A stretch of 64,000 nucleotides of DNA from an uncultured Acidimicrobiales bacterium (GTDB lineage Bacteria; Actinomycetota; Acidimicrobiia; Acidimicrobiales; SZUA-35), in assembly GCA_938029215.1 (NCBI GenBank), contig CALHFG010000046.1, positions 1 to 64,000 on the forward strand. The letters are read 5' to 3'. Within the stretch, counting starts at the first letter, position 1. Each line of letters starts with the position of its first letter. The position numbers were made by a program, and so were the translations under genes. Positions 1 through 8,182 of this stretch are shown here, piece after piece. The notes under the pieces are model-generated. The model searched no databases and was not told the DNA's origin. It saw only the letters and a program-made list of their open reading frames with translations.

Positions 1-51
1 TGTGCCGTTGCCGATGGTGAATCATCACCATCAACGAGATCGGGGATTGTC

Positions 52-987
52 TTGGCGAAGGAGCGAGTCGAGCGGGACGAAGAGGACCTCGTCAGGCTGT
101 ATCTGACCGACATTGGCCAGTACCCGCTACTGACCAAAGAAGACGAAGTGCGTCTTGCCCAGGCGATCGAAGCGGGCAAGGAAGCCGCCGAAGAACTCGA
201 AGGTGCTGAGCCTCCCACGCCTGCTCGCAAGCGGGAACTGCGCCGCACGATCCGCAAAGGTCGCGAGGCCGAGCGCACGTTCGTGCAGTCGAACCTGCGA
301 CTCGTTGTGTCGATCGCCAAGAAGTATCAGGCGTCGGGCCTTCCGCTGCTCGATCTCATTCAAGAGGGCAACCTCGGTTTGATGCACGCTGTCGAGAAGT
401 TCGACTGGCGCAAGGGCTTCAAGTTCTCGACCTATGCCACGTGGTGGATTCGTCAGGCGATTACGCGAGGCATCGCGAACACCGGACGCACCATCCGCCT
501 GCCGGTGCACGCGGGCGACACGCTGGCTCGTCTACAGAAGGCTCGTTCCCGCCTGGAACTCAAGTACGGCCGGCCGGCAACCCTGCTCGAGCTCGCAAAA
601 GAGGTCGAGATGCCCGAGGAGAAGGTCACCGAGGCCCTGCGCTTTGCCGCCGAGCCCCTCTCGCTGTCGGAACCACTTCGCGAAGACGGCGACGCCGAAC
701 TGGGCGACGTTGTCGAAGACCGTGGCGCCGACTCACCGTTCGAAGTAGCCGCCACCGCGCTGCTCCCCGAAGAGATCAGCCGGTTGCTCTCGCCGCTCGA
801 TGAGCGCGAACGAGAGATCCTGAAGCTCCGCTTTGGTCTCGACCGTGGCGAACCTCGCACGCTGGAAGAGGTTGGCGAACACTTCAACCTCACCCGGGAA
901 CGAATTCGTCAGATCGAAGCTCGAGCAATGAGCAAGCTGCGGCACCCGTCGTCTGACACCGGCGCCCGCGATCTGCTTGCTGTCTAG
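52..987 (+). CDS. RNA polymerase sigma-70 family factor (group 1/2, RpoD/HrdB-like)
   Basis: Sigma factor that directs RNA polymerase to promoters. Region 1.2 lies at residues 12-40 (VRLYLTDIGQYPLL). Region 2 is at 81-150 and carries the -10-recognition and melting motif with the KFSTYATWWIRQAI signature. Region 3 is around 155-235. Region 4 is at 240-298 with a helix-turn-helix (LTRERIRQIEARA). Region 1.1 is absent, so this is a short principal-like or group 2 factor rather than a full housekeeping RpoD. The TTG start at 52 is uncertain: the reading frame stays open to the left edge of the window, so the protein may be longer. Confidence 0.93.
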   Translation: MAKERVERDEEDLVRLYLTDIGQYPLLTKEDEVRLAQAIEAGKEAAEELEGAEPPTPARKRELRRTIRKGREAERTFVQSNLRLVVSIAKKYQASGLPLLDLIQEGNLGLMHAVEKFDWRKGFKFSTYATWWIRQAITRGIANTGRTIRLPVHAGDTLARLQKARSRLELKYGRPATLLELAKEVEMPEEKVTEALRFAAEPLSLSEPLREDGDAELGDVVEDRGADSPFEVAATALLPEEISRLLSPLDEREREILKLRFGLDRGEPRTLEEVGEHFNLTRERIRQIEARAMSKLRHPSSDTGARDLLAV

Positions 988-1042
988 CTCCAACGAGCGT
1001 CGAACCTGGCGCTTTCGGGCCAACTAGCGAATACTAGGAGGC

Positions 1043-1489
1043 GTGCTTCCGCCTCCCCCTTTTGTCGAGCCCGAGGATCAGATTCGGCGTTCGGCCCGTG
1101 GACTTGCGGCGGCGTTAATCGTCTCCACGCCGATTTCGGGAATCGCAACGTTTGCGCTCATCGCAATCTTGTTTGGCGAGCCTCGCCTCGAAGGCCCCGA
1201 CGGACTCACAGTGCAAGGGGGCCTGGCTTACGGGCTCCCCGCAATCATCGGAGCCATGGTTTTGCTGTGGTCGTTCTCATCGGTCCCGTTTCCCTCACGC
1301 CAGGTCCTTGCCGCAATCTGTGCCGGGATCTCCGCCTTTTGTCTTTTGGTGGGGTTCCTATCGTTGAGAGGATCGACCGAGAGCAACGATCCGTCGATCG
1401 GAGGGCCCATCCTCATCGTGTTTTCGTTGCTGCTCGGCGTTGCCGCCTTGGTTCTCGGTGGCCGGTCAACCGGGAATGATCAACGATGA
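1043..1489 (+). CDS. Small four-helix membrane protein, unknown function
   Basis: A 148-residue protein with four hydrophobic segments near residues 20-45, 58-80, 86-108 and 121-140 and short loops between them, so an integral membrane protein. It belongs to no family I recognise. It follows the sigma factor on the same strand after 55 nt. An AGGAGG sits only one base before the GTG start, which is closer than usual, so the exact start is uncertain. Its 3' end overlaps the convergent hydrolase gene by 24 nt. Confidence 0.7.
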   Translation: MLPPPPFVEPEDQIRRSARGLAAALIVSTPISGIATFALIAILFGEPRLEGPDGLTVQGGLAYGLPAIIGAMVLLWSFSSVPFPSRQVLAAICAGISAFCLLVGFLSLRGSTESNDPSIGGPILIVFSLLLGVAALVLGGRSTGNDQR

Positions 1490-2839
1490 GGGTGCAACTC
1501 CAGCCGTTCCGCTCCTCAGGTGGCGGTCAAAGAAGTTAAGCGCTGTCCGGTTGACGGCATCGTGAACTGCCACATCGTCGGCTGGGCCCGACGACCCGAG
1601 AAGTCCCGACAGCGGCGTGAGGAACGGTTGGAGAGTGAAGTCGGCGTGGACGGTGCCCGCAATGTAGAACAGCCCCTCGTTACCGGGCGAGTCGACATGA
1701 AGTTTCTGAACCAAGGCATCGTTGTCTCGGTCCAGCCAGTCTTCGCTGCGAATGGAAACGAGCGGACTCCGCAGGCCCTGAGCCCGAAGATCGGCGGGAA
1801 TCGGTTCGACCCAGGGGTCCAACCCGAGCACTCCCGCGCATCGGTCATCCACAAGACAGAGCCGAATCATCGCTCCGCCACCGGTCGAATGGCCGCTGAG
1901 TCCAACCCTCGCAAGATCGAGCCGGTCAATGAGAACTGGAGGCCCCACGCCTGCCGATAGCTGGTCCAGGACCGCGGCAACATCTTGGGCGAAGGTCAGT
2001 TCGAGAAGCTCGATCGCTGCCTGGTATTCGTCGTCGCCAACGACGTCTTGGTCGGGAAGCGCATCGGGATTCAGACCCACGGCGTCGCCCGATTGACCGT
2101 CGACATCGGGGAACAATGCGACCGATGCCCCGTAGGTGTGATCAAGCGCCAACACGACAAACCCATTGCTCGCAAGGTATTCGGCATAGTCGGACTGAAC
2201 AGTGCGAAACCCGCTCCATCCGTGGCTGTAAACCACGACGGGCCAGTTTCCGTCGGCGAGCGAAGCATCGAGAATCGCGGGCGTCGTGACGTGATCCAGA
2301 TGCCGCAGGGCAAACGACGGGAGCGCGACTGCTGGAGCTACCTCGCGGCTGAACGACGCGGTATCGGTAATCCAAGGACTTGGGTCGCCTTGATCCGTGG
2401 TCGGGTACCACGCCTGCGCCACCAGCCTGCGGGAAGCACCACTGTCGTCGTACACCTCGACCCTCTCGGCATCAACGACCGCCCACGACGTCGTACCAAC
2501 TGCAAACGCTCCGCTCGACGCGGGCAGCGTGGGAACCGGCAGGGCCCACAGAACAGCCGCCGAGAACCCACTGACCAGGAGGCCGCTCGCCAACGGGAGA
2601 CGAGCGGGACGGGCACGCTCATCGATCCATCGGCGGGTATACCGAATGCCGACCAAGACGACCAACAACAGATAGATCCCGTACAGCTGCCAGCGGGACC
2701 CCTCGACCACGGCCTGTACCACTGCGACGGCCACAGCTCCGACGGCCGTAGCGATCGCCGCTATCCGGTGGGCGGTGATGAGAGGAGTCAGAACAGCGAC
2801 ACAAGCCGCCAGAACCAAGAGGAGTTCAAAGGTTCGCAC
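1466..2839 (-). CDS. Membrane-anchored alpha/beta hydrolase (PAF-acetylhydrolase/dienelactone hydrolase type)
   Basis: The 457-residue product has three or four N-terminal membrane helices (about residues 3-45, 50-68 and 82-102) followed by an alpha/beta hydrolase domain. The nucleophile elbow is GHSTGG at 316-321 with Ser318. Asp341 in GLDPW and His398 in TVHADF are good candidates for the other triad members. The oxyanion region is VVYSHGWSG near 202-210. The spacing and the GHSTGG motif resemble platelet-activating-factor acetylhydrolase-like esterases. Substrate unknown. GTG start. The next hydrolase ends 9 nt upstream on the same strand, so the two may be co-transcribed. Confidence 0.85.
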   Translation of the reverse strand: MRTFELLLVLAACVAVLTPLITAHRIAAIATAVGAVAVAVVQAVVEGSRWQLYGIYLLLVVLVGIRYTRRWIDERARPARLPLASGLLVSGFSAAVLWALPVPTLPASSGAFAVGTTSWAVVDAERVEVYDDSGASRRLVAQAWYPTTDQGDPSPWITDTASFSREVAPAVALPSFALRHLDHVTTPAILDASLADGNWPVVVYSHGWSGFRTVQSDYAEYLASNGFVVLALDHTYGASVALFPDVDGQSGDAVGLNPDALPDQDVVGDDEYQAAIELLELTFAQDVAAVLDQLSAGVGPPVLIDRLDLARVGLSGHSTGGGAMIRLCLVDDRCAGVLGLDPWVEPIPADLRAQGLRSPLVSIRSEDWLDRDNDALVQKLHVDSPGNEGLFYIAGTVHADFTLQPFLTPLSGLLGSSGPADDVAVHDAVNRTALNFFDRHLRSGTAGVAPSSLIIPG

Positions 2840-2848
2840 CCGGCAAGG

Positions 2849-3682
2849 TTAGATGGCGTCGGGACGACGGCCGGCGTCGTGCGGCCAGGGCTCGGAATCG
2901 TCGCCCACAGTTGACAACTCGGCGATAGCAAAGAGGTCGTGCACGATGTCGAAGTGGTTTCGCCCGAGAATTTCACGTGGCACAACACCCAACGCCTTAG
3001 CAAACGCTGTGCTCTGCGCTTTGAACGCTTCGGTCTCGTTCTCGCCCCACACGACCATCGCCGAAACCGCCGGGATCTCACCCAAGAGCGGACTCAGAGC
3101 GAACGCCTCATCCTCGTTGAGTCCAACCGCGTCGTTCACATAGGTGTCTACCAGCGGACGCAGATCGTAAACCCCCGACAGTAGGACAAGTCGATCAACG
3201 TCTTCGGTGACCGCCGCCATCGCCGCCAGGTGAGCTCCCGCCGAGGACCCCGAGACCGTCAGCTCAGCGTCGGGGAAGTGGGCTCTGACCCACCCAACAG
3301 CCGCGCGGACCTGACCAACGATGTGCGCCAAGTCAACGTCGGGACACAAGTCATATCCCACCGCCACATAGGTCACCCCGGCGGCAAGGAAGTCTTCGGC
3401 TGGGAACGAAGCGTCTGACTTTGACAGCTGCTGCCAGTACCCCCCATGAACAAAGCAGTGCACTCGGTCGTTGCCACCAGCAGCGAACACATCGAGCTCT
3501 GCCCGGGGGCCATCTCCATACCGAATCGTCTCCGGAGCGTACAGCTCGCGCACTCGGCGGCTCTCCACTTCGTACGCCGACAAGAACGGCGCGATGTCTG
3601 CGACGCAGCTGCTGGGCGAGTACGCACGTTCTCGTTGGGCACGATCGGTCGGAAACAAAACCGAATCCTCAAGACTTGGCAC
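2849..3682 (-). CDS. Alpha/beta hydrolase, arylformamidase (kynurenine formamidase)-like
   Basis: Cytosolic 277-residue serine hydrolase. HGGYW at 79-83 is the oxyanion-hole motif typical of the kynurenine formamidase branch. The nucleophile elbow is GSSAG with Ser147. His243 in NHFDIVHD is the likely catalytic His and Asp190 or a nearby acid may complete the triad. If the assignment is right, it would hydrolyse N-formylkynurenine in tryptophan breakdown. No other kynurenine-pathway gene is in the window, so a different carboxylic ester or amide substrate is possible. GTG start. It lies just upstream of the membrane hydrolase and divergent from the dehydrogenase gene. Confidence 0.8.
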   Translation of the reverse strand: MPSLEDSVLFPTDRAQRERAYSPSSCVADIAPFLSAYEVESRRVRELYAPETIRYGDGPRAELDVFAAGGNDRVHCFVHGGYWQQLSKSDASFPAEDFLAAGVTYVAVGYDLCPDVDLAHIVGQVRAAVGWVRAHFPDAELTVSGSSAGAHLAAMAAVTEDVDRLVLLSGVYDLRPLVDTYVNDAVGLNEDEAFALSPLLGEIPAVSAMVVWGENETEAFKAQSTAFAKALGVVPREILGRNHFDIVHDLFAIAELSTVGDDSEPWPHDAGRRPDAI

Positions 3683-3789
3683 ATTGCCCCCATCGTCGTC
3701 CTACCAATTGAGGCATAAAGGGAGTTTCCCACACCTACGAAATGTTCAGGAAACTCACTTGCGGACCGGGAATCGGTCACACTGTCTCG

Positions 3790-5046
3790 GTGAGCGATTC
3801 TTTGCATGAAGCGGCAAACCGTCAGTTCCAGCGGGCTGCAGACCTGATCGATTTGAACCCCGACTACCGGAAGATCCTCTCTGAACCGGAAAACGAAGTC
3901 GTCATCAACTTCCCGGTCCGCCTGGACTCGGGCGAGATGAGAATGTTCAAGGGCTATCGGATCCAACACAACAACCTGCTCGGGCCGTTCAAGGGCGGGC
4001 TTCGGTTTCATCCCGACGTCGACCTCGATGAGGTCAAGGCGCTGGCCGCCTGGATGACGTTCAAGTGTTCCCTCGTTGGACTTCCCTACGGCGGCGCCAA
4101 GGGCGGTGTCACCATCAACCCGCGGGAATACTCCGATGGTGAGTTGCAACGGCTTGTCCGCCGTTTCACCCACCAACTCGGCGACACGATCGGTCCCGAG
4201 ATTGACATTCCAGCTCCCGACGTTGGAACCAACGCGAAGATGATGGACTGGATCATGGACACCTACGCCAACGTGTCCGGACCGGGCGGACGCCAGCAGC
4301 TCAAGGGAGTCGTCACCGGCAAGAGTGTCGAGGTCGGCGGGTCCCTAGGCCGCGAAGCCGCCACCGGGCAAGGCGTTCTCTACGCCCTTCGTCACTGGTG
4401 CGGGGAAACCGGCCAACGGCTCAGCGAGCTACGTGTGTCAATCCAGGGCTTTGGCAACGTGGGTAGCCATTTCGCGCGGCTCGCCGCCTTGGAGGGCTGT
4501 CGAGTGGTCGCTGTCGCAGACCATACAGCCACACTGCACGACGATGAAGGTCTCGACATTCCGGCGTTGTTTGCCTATGCCCGCGAGAATCGGATGATCA
4601 AGGGGTTCGACGGGGCCGACGAAATCGACACCGAAAAGCTGTTCGATATCGCCGTCGACGCATTCATCCCTGCCGCACTTGAGAACCAGGTCACCGAGGA
4701 GCGAGCCGAGCGAATGTCGTGTCGGGTAATCGTCGAGGCGGCCAATGGTCCCACAACCTCCGCCGGTGAAGACGTGTTGCTCGGCAAGGGTGTCGACATC
4801 ATTCCCGATGTGCTGGCCAACGCCGGCGGCGTGGTGGTGAGCTACTTCGAGTGGCTGCAAAACCAAAGCGGCCGAGCTTGGCGGGTCGATGACGTCGACA
4901 CCCGACTCCGCGAGATCATCTGGGACGCCAACGACAAAGTCGTCGCCATGAAGGAAGAACTCAACTGCAGCCACCGCGATGCCGCCTACGCCGTATCGCT
5001 CAGTCGGCTCGCCGATGTCTACGACCGTCGCGGCATCTTTCCTTAG
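3790..5046 (+). CDS. Glu/Leu/Phe/Val dehydrogenase family (NAD(P)-dependent glutamate dehydrogenase)
   Basis: Catalyses reversible oxidative deamination, most likely of glutamate to 2-oxoglutarate plus ammonia. From the GTG at 3790 the protein is 418 residues and begins VSDSLHEAANRQF, as in the family; an upstream ATG at 3742 would add an unlikely 16-residue extension. The N-terminal ELFV dimerisation/substrate domain contains the GGLRFHP segment and the catalytic-lysine region LPYGGAKGG. The NAD(P) Rossmann domain carries GFGNVGS. The length matches hexameric GDHs. It converges with serS, and the 30-bp hairpin repeat lies between the two genes. Confidence 0.92.
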   Translation: MSDSLHEAANRQFQRAADLIDLNPDYRKILSEPENEVVINFPVRLDSGEMRMFKGYRIQHNNLLGPFKGGLRFHPDVDLDEVKALAAWMTFKCSLVGLPYGGAKGGVTINPREYSDGELQRLVRRFTHQLGDTIGPEIDIPAPDVGTNAKMMDWIMDTYANVSGPGGRQQLKGVVTGKSVEVGGSLGREAATGQGVLYALRHWCGETGQRLSELRVSIQGFGNVGSHFARLAALEGCRVVAVADHTATLHDDEGLDIPALFAYARENRMIKGFDGADEIDTEKLFDIAVDAFIPAALENQVTEERAERMSCRVIVEAANGPTTSAGEDVLLGKGVDIIPDVLANAGGVVVSYFEWLQNQSGRAWRVDDVDTRLREIIWDANDKVVAMKEELNCSHRDAAYAVSLSRLADVYDRRGIFP

Positions 5047-5111
5047 CTTTTGCAGGGAACCTCGCCAAACATCAGCGAACGGATCCCTCAAACACATCCA
5101 GAAGCAATACC

Positions 5112-5141
5112 GCGTTCGCCACGTACCGCCCAAGGCGAGCG
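5112..5141 (+). repeat. 30-bp dispersed hairpin repeat, copy 1
   Basis: A 30-bp element beginning GCGTTCGCCACG and ending AAGGCGAGCG. The ends CGTTCGCC and GGCGAGCG form an 8-bp stem (one G-T wobble) around a 13-nt loop. A second copy at 9341-9370 differs at only two positions. Both copies lie between convergent genes. There is no T tract, so a simple intrinsic terminator is not shown; a REP-like element or Rho-independent stabiliser is possible. Confidence 0.75.
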
Positions 5142-5148
5142 GAGGCAG

Positions 5149-6402
5149 TTAAGAAGGTGTGATGGCTTCGAGGTTGCCACAGTACGGGCGAAGAACTTCG
5201 GGCACGGTGATCGAACCGTCGGAGTTCTGGTGGTTCTCGAAGATCGCCAGCAACGTGCGGCCGATGGCACAGGCCGTGCCGTTCAGGGTGTGAACAAGCT
5301 CGGAACCGTTTTCGGTCTTCACTCGTGTGCCCATGCGGCGAGCCGAGTAGTCGGTGTAGTTCGAACACGACGTGAGCTCGCGGTACCGCTGCTCTGATCC
5401 CAGCCAGACTTCGATGTCATACTTCTTCGCCGCCGCCAGGCCAAGGTCGCCAGCGGCAACCGTGATGACGCGATAGGGAAGGTCGAGGTCGACAAAGATC
5501 TCTTCCTCGATTTCTCTCAAGTTCTCAAGCTCAGCCCAGCTGTTGTCGGGGTGGCTGTAGGAGAACATCTCGACCTTGTCGAACTGATGGACCCTGAACA
5601 ACCCTTGGGTGTCCTTGCCGTAGGTTCCCGCCTCCCGTCGGAAGCAGCTGGAGTAGCCGGCGTACCGAGCTGGCATTTCGTCGAGGTCGAGACGTTCGCC
5701 TCGGTGCAAACCGGCCAGACCAACCTCGCTTGTACCAACGAGGAACAGCTCATCTTTTTCCAGTTCGTACACCTGGCTGCGGTCGGTCGGGAAGAAGCCA
5801 GCTTCGACCAACATGTCTTCGCGAACCAAGACCGGCACGACGGCTGGGGTAAACCCACGATCCATCAACTTGTTCAGCGTCCACTGAACCAACGCGAACT
5901 GAAGACGCACCGCGTCACCCAAGATGTACGCGAACCGACTTCCGCTCATACGCACGGCGCGTTCGGTGTCGACCAAACCGAGGTGTTCTCCGATTTCGCT
6001 GTGGCTCATCGGCGGCGCCTCGGTCTCTACCCCAACAACCTTCTCTACCCGAAAGGCATCTTCGCCGCCGTCGGGAACCGACTCGTGCGCAGGGTTAGGC
6101 ACGTCGAGGCCCAGCTCGTTGACCTTGGCTTCCAAATCGGCCAAGTCGGCCTCGGCGGCGGTCAGGCGATCCTTGACCTGCTTCGCGCCGTCGATCTTGA
6201 CTTGCCGTTCCTCCGGAGCGGCACGACCGATGTCCTTGGAAGCTTGATTTGCCTCTGCACGGAGATCTTCGGTAGCGGTGCGTTGGTCTCGGGCTGTCTG
6301 GGCGAGCTCCAAAAGAGAACCCAGGAGAGCCGGATCGGCGCCCTTGCGGATCGCTCCATCGCGATAGTCGGCATCTTCAGCAAGTCGTCGAAGGTCGATC
6401 AT
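5149..6402 (-). CDS. serS: Seryl-tRNA synthetase
   Basis: Class II aminoacyl-tRNA synthetase that charges tRNA-Ser, and would also charge tRNA-Sec with serine as substrate for SelA encoded nearby. The 417-residue protein has an N-terminal coiled-coil tRNA-binding arm (about residues 25-105). Its class II core has motif 2 (CFRREAG...GLFRVHQF) and motif 3 (LNGTACAIGRTL, then FENHQ). The length is normal for bacterial SerRS. ATG start at 6402. It is preceded by a small membrane-protein gene after only 5 nt, suggesting co-transcription. Confidence 0.97.
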   Translation of the reverse strand: MIDLRRLAEDADYRDGAIRKGADPALLGSLLELAQTARDQRTATEDLRAEANQASKDIGRAAPEERQVKIDGAKQVKDRLTAAEADLADLEAKVNELGLDVPNPAHESVPDGGEDAFRVEKVVGVETEAPPMSHSEIGEHLGLVDTERAVRMSGSRFAYILGDAVRLQFALVQWTLNKLMDRGFTPAVVPVLVREDMLVEAGFFPTDRSQVYELEKDELFLVGTSEVGLAGLHRGERLDLDEMPARYAGYSSCFRREAGTYGKDTQGLFRVHQFDKVEMFSYSHPDNSWAELENLREIEEEIFVDLDLPYRVITVAAGDLGLAAAKKYDIEVWLGSEQRYRELTSCSNYTDYSARRMGTRVKTENGSELVHTLNGTACAIGRTLLAIFENHQNSDGSITVPEVLRPYCGNLEAITPS

Positions 6403-6407
6403 GAGAC

Positions 6408-6563
6408 TTAGTAGTTCGTTTCGAGCAGTTCTGAGTCAGCGTGCTCAGCTTCAGCGTTGCTCTTGAGTGCCCATCCAATGACCCCGGCAGCCACCGTGGT
6501 GGACATGAGGAAGCCGATCGGAAACACGAGCAGGACAGCGATGATGATGAACGTACCGGTCAC
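6408..6563 (-). CDS. Small single-span membrane protein upstream of serS (51 aa)
   Basis: Found by reading the minus strand between serS and the molybdo-iron-sulfur protein. A GTG start gives 51 codons beginning VTGTFIIIAVLLVF and ending LLETNY. One strongly hydrophobic segment (about residues 3-32) is followed by an acidic tail (AEAEHADSE). Only 5 nt separate it from the serS start and only 5 nt from the stop of the upstream gene, so it fills a tight same-strand run exactly. No family is recognised. The hydrophobic-then-acidic layout and gene packing support it being real. Confidence 0.6.
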   Translation of the reverse strand: MTGTFIIIAVLLVFPIGFLMSTTVAAGVIGWALKSNAEAEHADSELLETNY

Positions 6564-6568
6564 GGCAC

Positions 6569-8161
6569 TTAGGCTACATCGCTCCCGAGGTCAACGGGCC
6601 ATGTTTGCCGGTGACCAGATGCTCGCCAGGCCAGCCCTGCGCAGGCTGCAAAAACGGCGTCGCTAACGTTCACCGGCGTTTGCCCAGGTTCGTCGACAAC
6701 CTCCACCGAAATTGTCGGTGTGTCGATCGCTCTCATGATTCCCAGGCTCCGAACGGTGAGGTCGTGGATTTCGCCGTCTGCGTCGGTGGTCATTGCCTCC
6801 GAGGTCGCCCACGACCAGCCCATGTGGGCAGCACCGACGCAGTACGACACGAGCGCATTCTGGTCGAGCACCTCTCCCCCGCGAACGGTCAGCCGGATTC
6901 CGTCGACGCCGCCAGAAGCCACCGCAACACCACCGGTTGGGCTCACAACTTCGATCGGCTGAGAGTCAGCTGTTAAGGCCGAACGCAGAACAGCGATCTC
7001 GGCCCACACCGCACCCCGTACAGAGATGCTCGTGGCCGGACCTGGAACGTCGACCGTCTCGACGGTGAACTCTGGAGCAAACTGCGCCACCAAATCTTCT
7101 ATGCCGGCAGTTTGAGCGACCCGTAGAACACCGCTTCCGTCTTCTCGGATGCCGCCAGCAAGCGGCGGCCGCTTGGGAGCCAAGCGCATCACATCTTCGC
7201 GGCTAAAGAGCACCAACACCGGACGTTGATAGTGTTCGGCGAGCTCGCTCGCAGCATGCTCGGCATGACCATCCAGTTTGCCGCCGAACGCACCACCGTT
7301 GGCCAGAGAAGACGACGGCGTCCCTCCTGGGACGCACCACGAGGCGTCGGTTTCGAGGTACGCCGGATCCGTCCAAGTCGTTTGCAGAGCTGCCACAAAT
7401 TGGCCCTCGGGTAAGGCCACCGGATAATGGTGGTCCATCGTGGTGCGCCGGCCCTGCACCTTGCCGGCCAGCGATCGGGCCTCGGCCAAGTTCTCACCTA
7501 CAACCCACTGGCCGTTGCCAGCCATGACCGCAACCAAGGCATCGTCGGGAGCAGTGTCAGCGGCAAAGCCCCCTTCTCCGAGGGCCGACGCAGGTGACAT
7601 CACCTGCGGCACTCCCCCTTCGAGGCGAATGCGCTCAGCCCGCTGCTCGGTTAGTTCGGGCGCCGCACAGGCCGTTCCGGTTGCGACATGCACGAACGCA
7701 TCGGTGATGGTTTGCCAACCGGTGCACCGACACATGTGGGCGAGCAACGCCTGCTCGGATACCGCCTGTGCATCGGCGCGACTGAACTCGTCGTCCAGTT
7801 TGTCGAGCGAGGCCTCGAGCCGCAAGACGATGCCAGGCGTGCAAAACCCGCACTGACTACCCCCGCTGGCACACAATGCCGAACCCCACGTGTCGCGCCG
7901 ATTCTGAGTCATGCCTTCGATCGTGGTTATCGAGCGGCCCCGAACGCGTCGGGCTGGTGTCACACAGGCAACGCGGGGCTGACCGTCGACCAGAACTGTG
8001 CAGCAACCGCACTGTCCCTGAGGGCTACAGCCGTCCTTGGCTCCGGTGAGGCCCAGATCATCACGCAGCACGCCGAGCAACGTGTCGCCACGGTCGGGGA
8101 CCGAATGCACGTGACCATTGACCGTCAGCTCTATGAGTCGTCCTGACCCGTTCTCTACCAC
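6569..8161 (-). CDS. (2Fe-2S)/molybdopterin oxidoreductase of the xanthine-dehydrogenase family, compact single chain
   Basis: From the GTG at 8161 the protein is 530 residues. A plant-type ferredoxin domain has Cys45, 51, 54 and 66. The all-alpha second [2Fe-2S] domain has Cys104, 107, 144 and 146 (CGFCTPG, CRCTGW). The rest resembles parts of the molybdopterin subunit, including GGAFGGK and a C-terminal VSDAVFAACAGLA-like end. Canonical large subunits are about 750 residues; here only about 350 remain and no FAD subunit is adjacent. It may be a minimal hydroxylase or a degenerate one. An ORF extension to 8260 would overlap the divergent lipoprotein gene, so 8161 is preferred. Confidence 0.8.
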   Translation of the reverse strand: MVENGSGRLIELTVNGHVHSVPDRGDTLLGVLRDDLGLTGAKDGCSPQGQCGCCTVLVDGQPRVACVTPARRVRGRSITTIEGMTQNRRDTWGSALCASGGSQCGFCTPGIVLRLEASLDKLDDEFSRADAQAVSEQALLAHMCRCTGWQTITDAFVHVATGTACAAPELTEQRAERIRLEGGVPQVMSPASALGEGGFAADTAPDDALVAVMAGNGQWVVGENLAEARSLAGKVQGRRTTMDHHYPVALPEGQFVAALQTTWTDPAYLETDASWCVPGGTPSSSLANGGAFGGKLDGHAEHAASELAEHYQRPVLVLFSREDVMRLAPKRPPLAGGIREDGSGVLRVAQTAGIEDLVAQFAPEFTVETVDVPGPATSISVRGAVWAEIAVLRSALTADSQPIEVVSPTGGVAVASGGVDGIRLTVRGGEVLDQNALVSYCVGAAHMGWSWATSEAMTTDADGEIHDLTVRSLGIMRAIDTPTISVEVVDEPGQTPVNVSDAVFAACAGLAWRASGHRQTWPVDLGSDVA

Positions 8162-8182
8162 TCGATCAGGATACGTTCGTAT

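Noticed and set aside
1985-2914. 309-codon plus-strand ORF opposite the membrane hydrolase
   Set aside because: It is antisense to a gene with clear catalytic motifs, is rich in Arg, Gly and Asp as GC-rich shadows are, and shows no domain.
5551-6411. 286-codon plus-strand ORF opposite serS
   Set aside because: Entirely antisense to a conserved synthetase; no recognisable motif.
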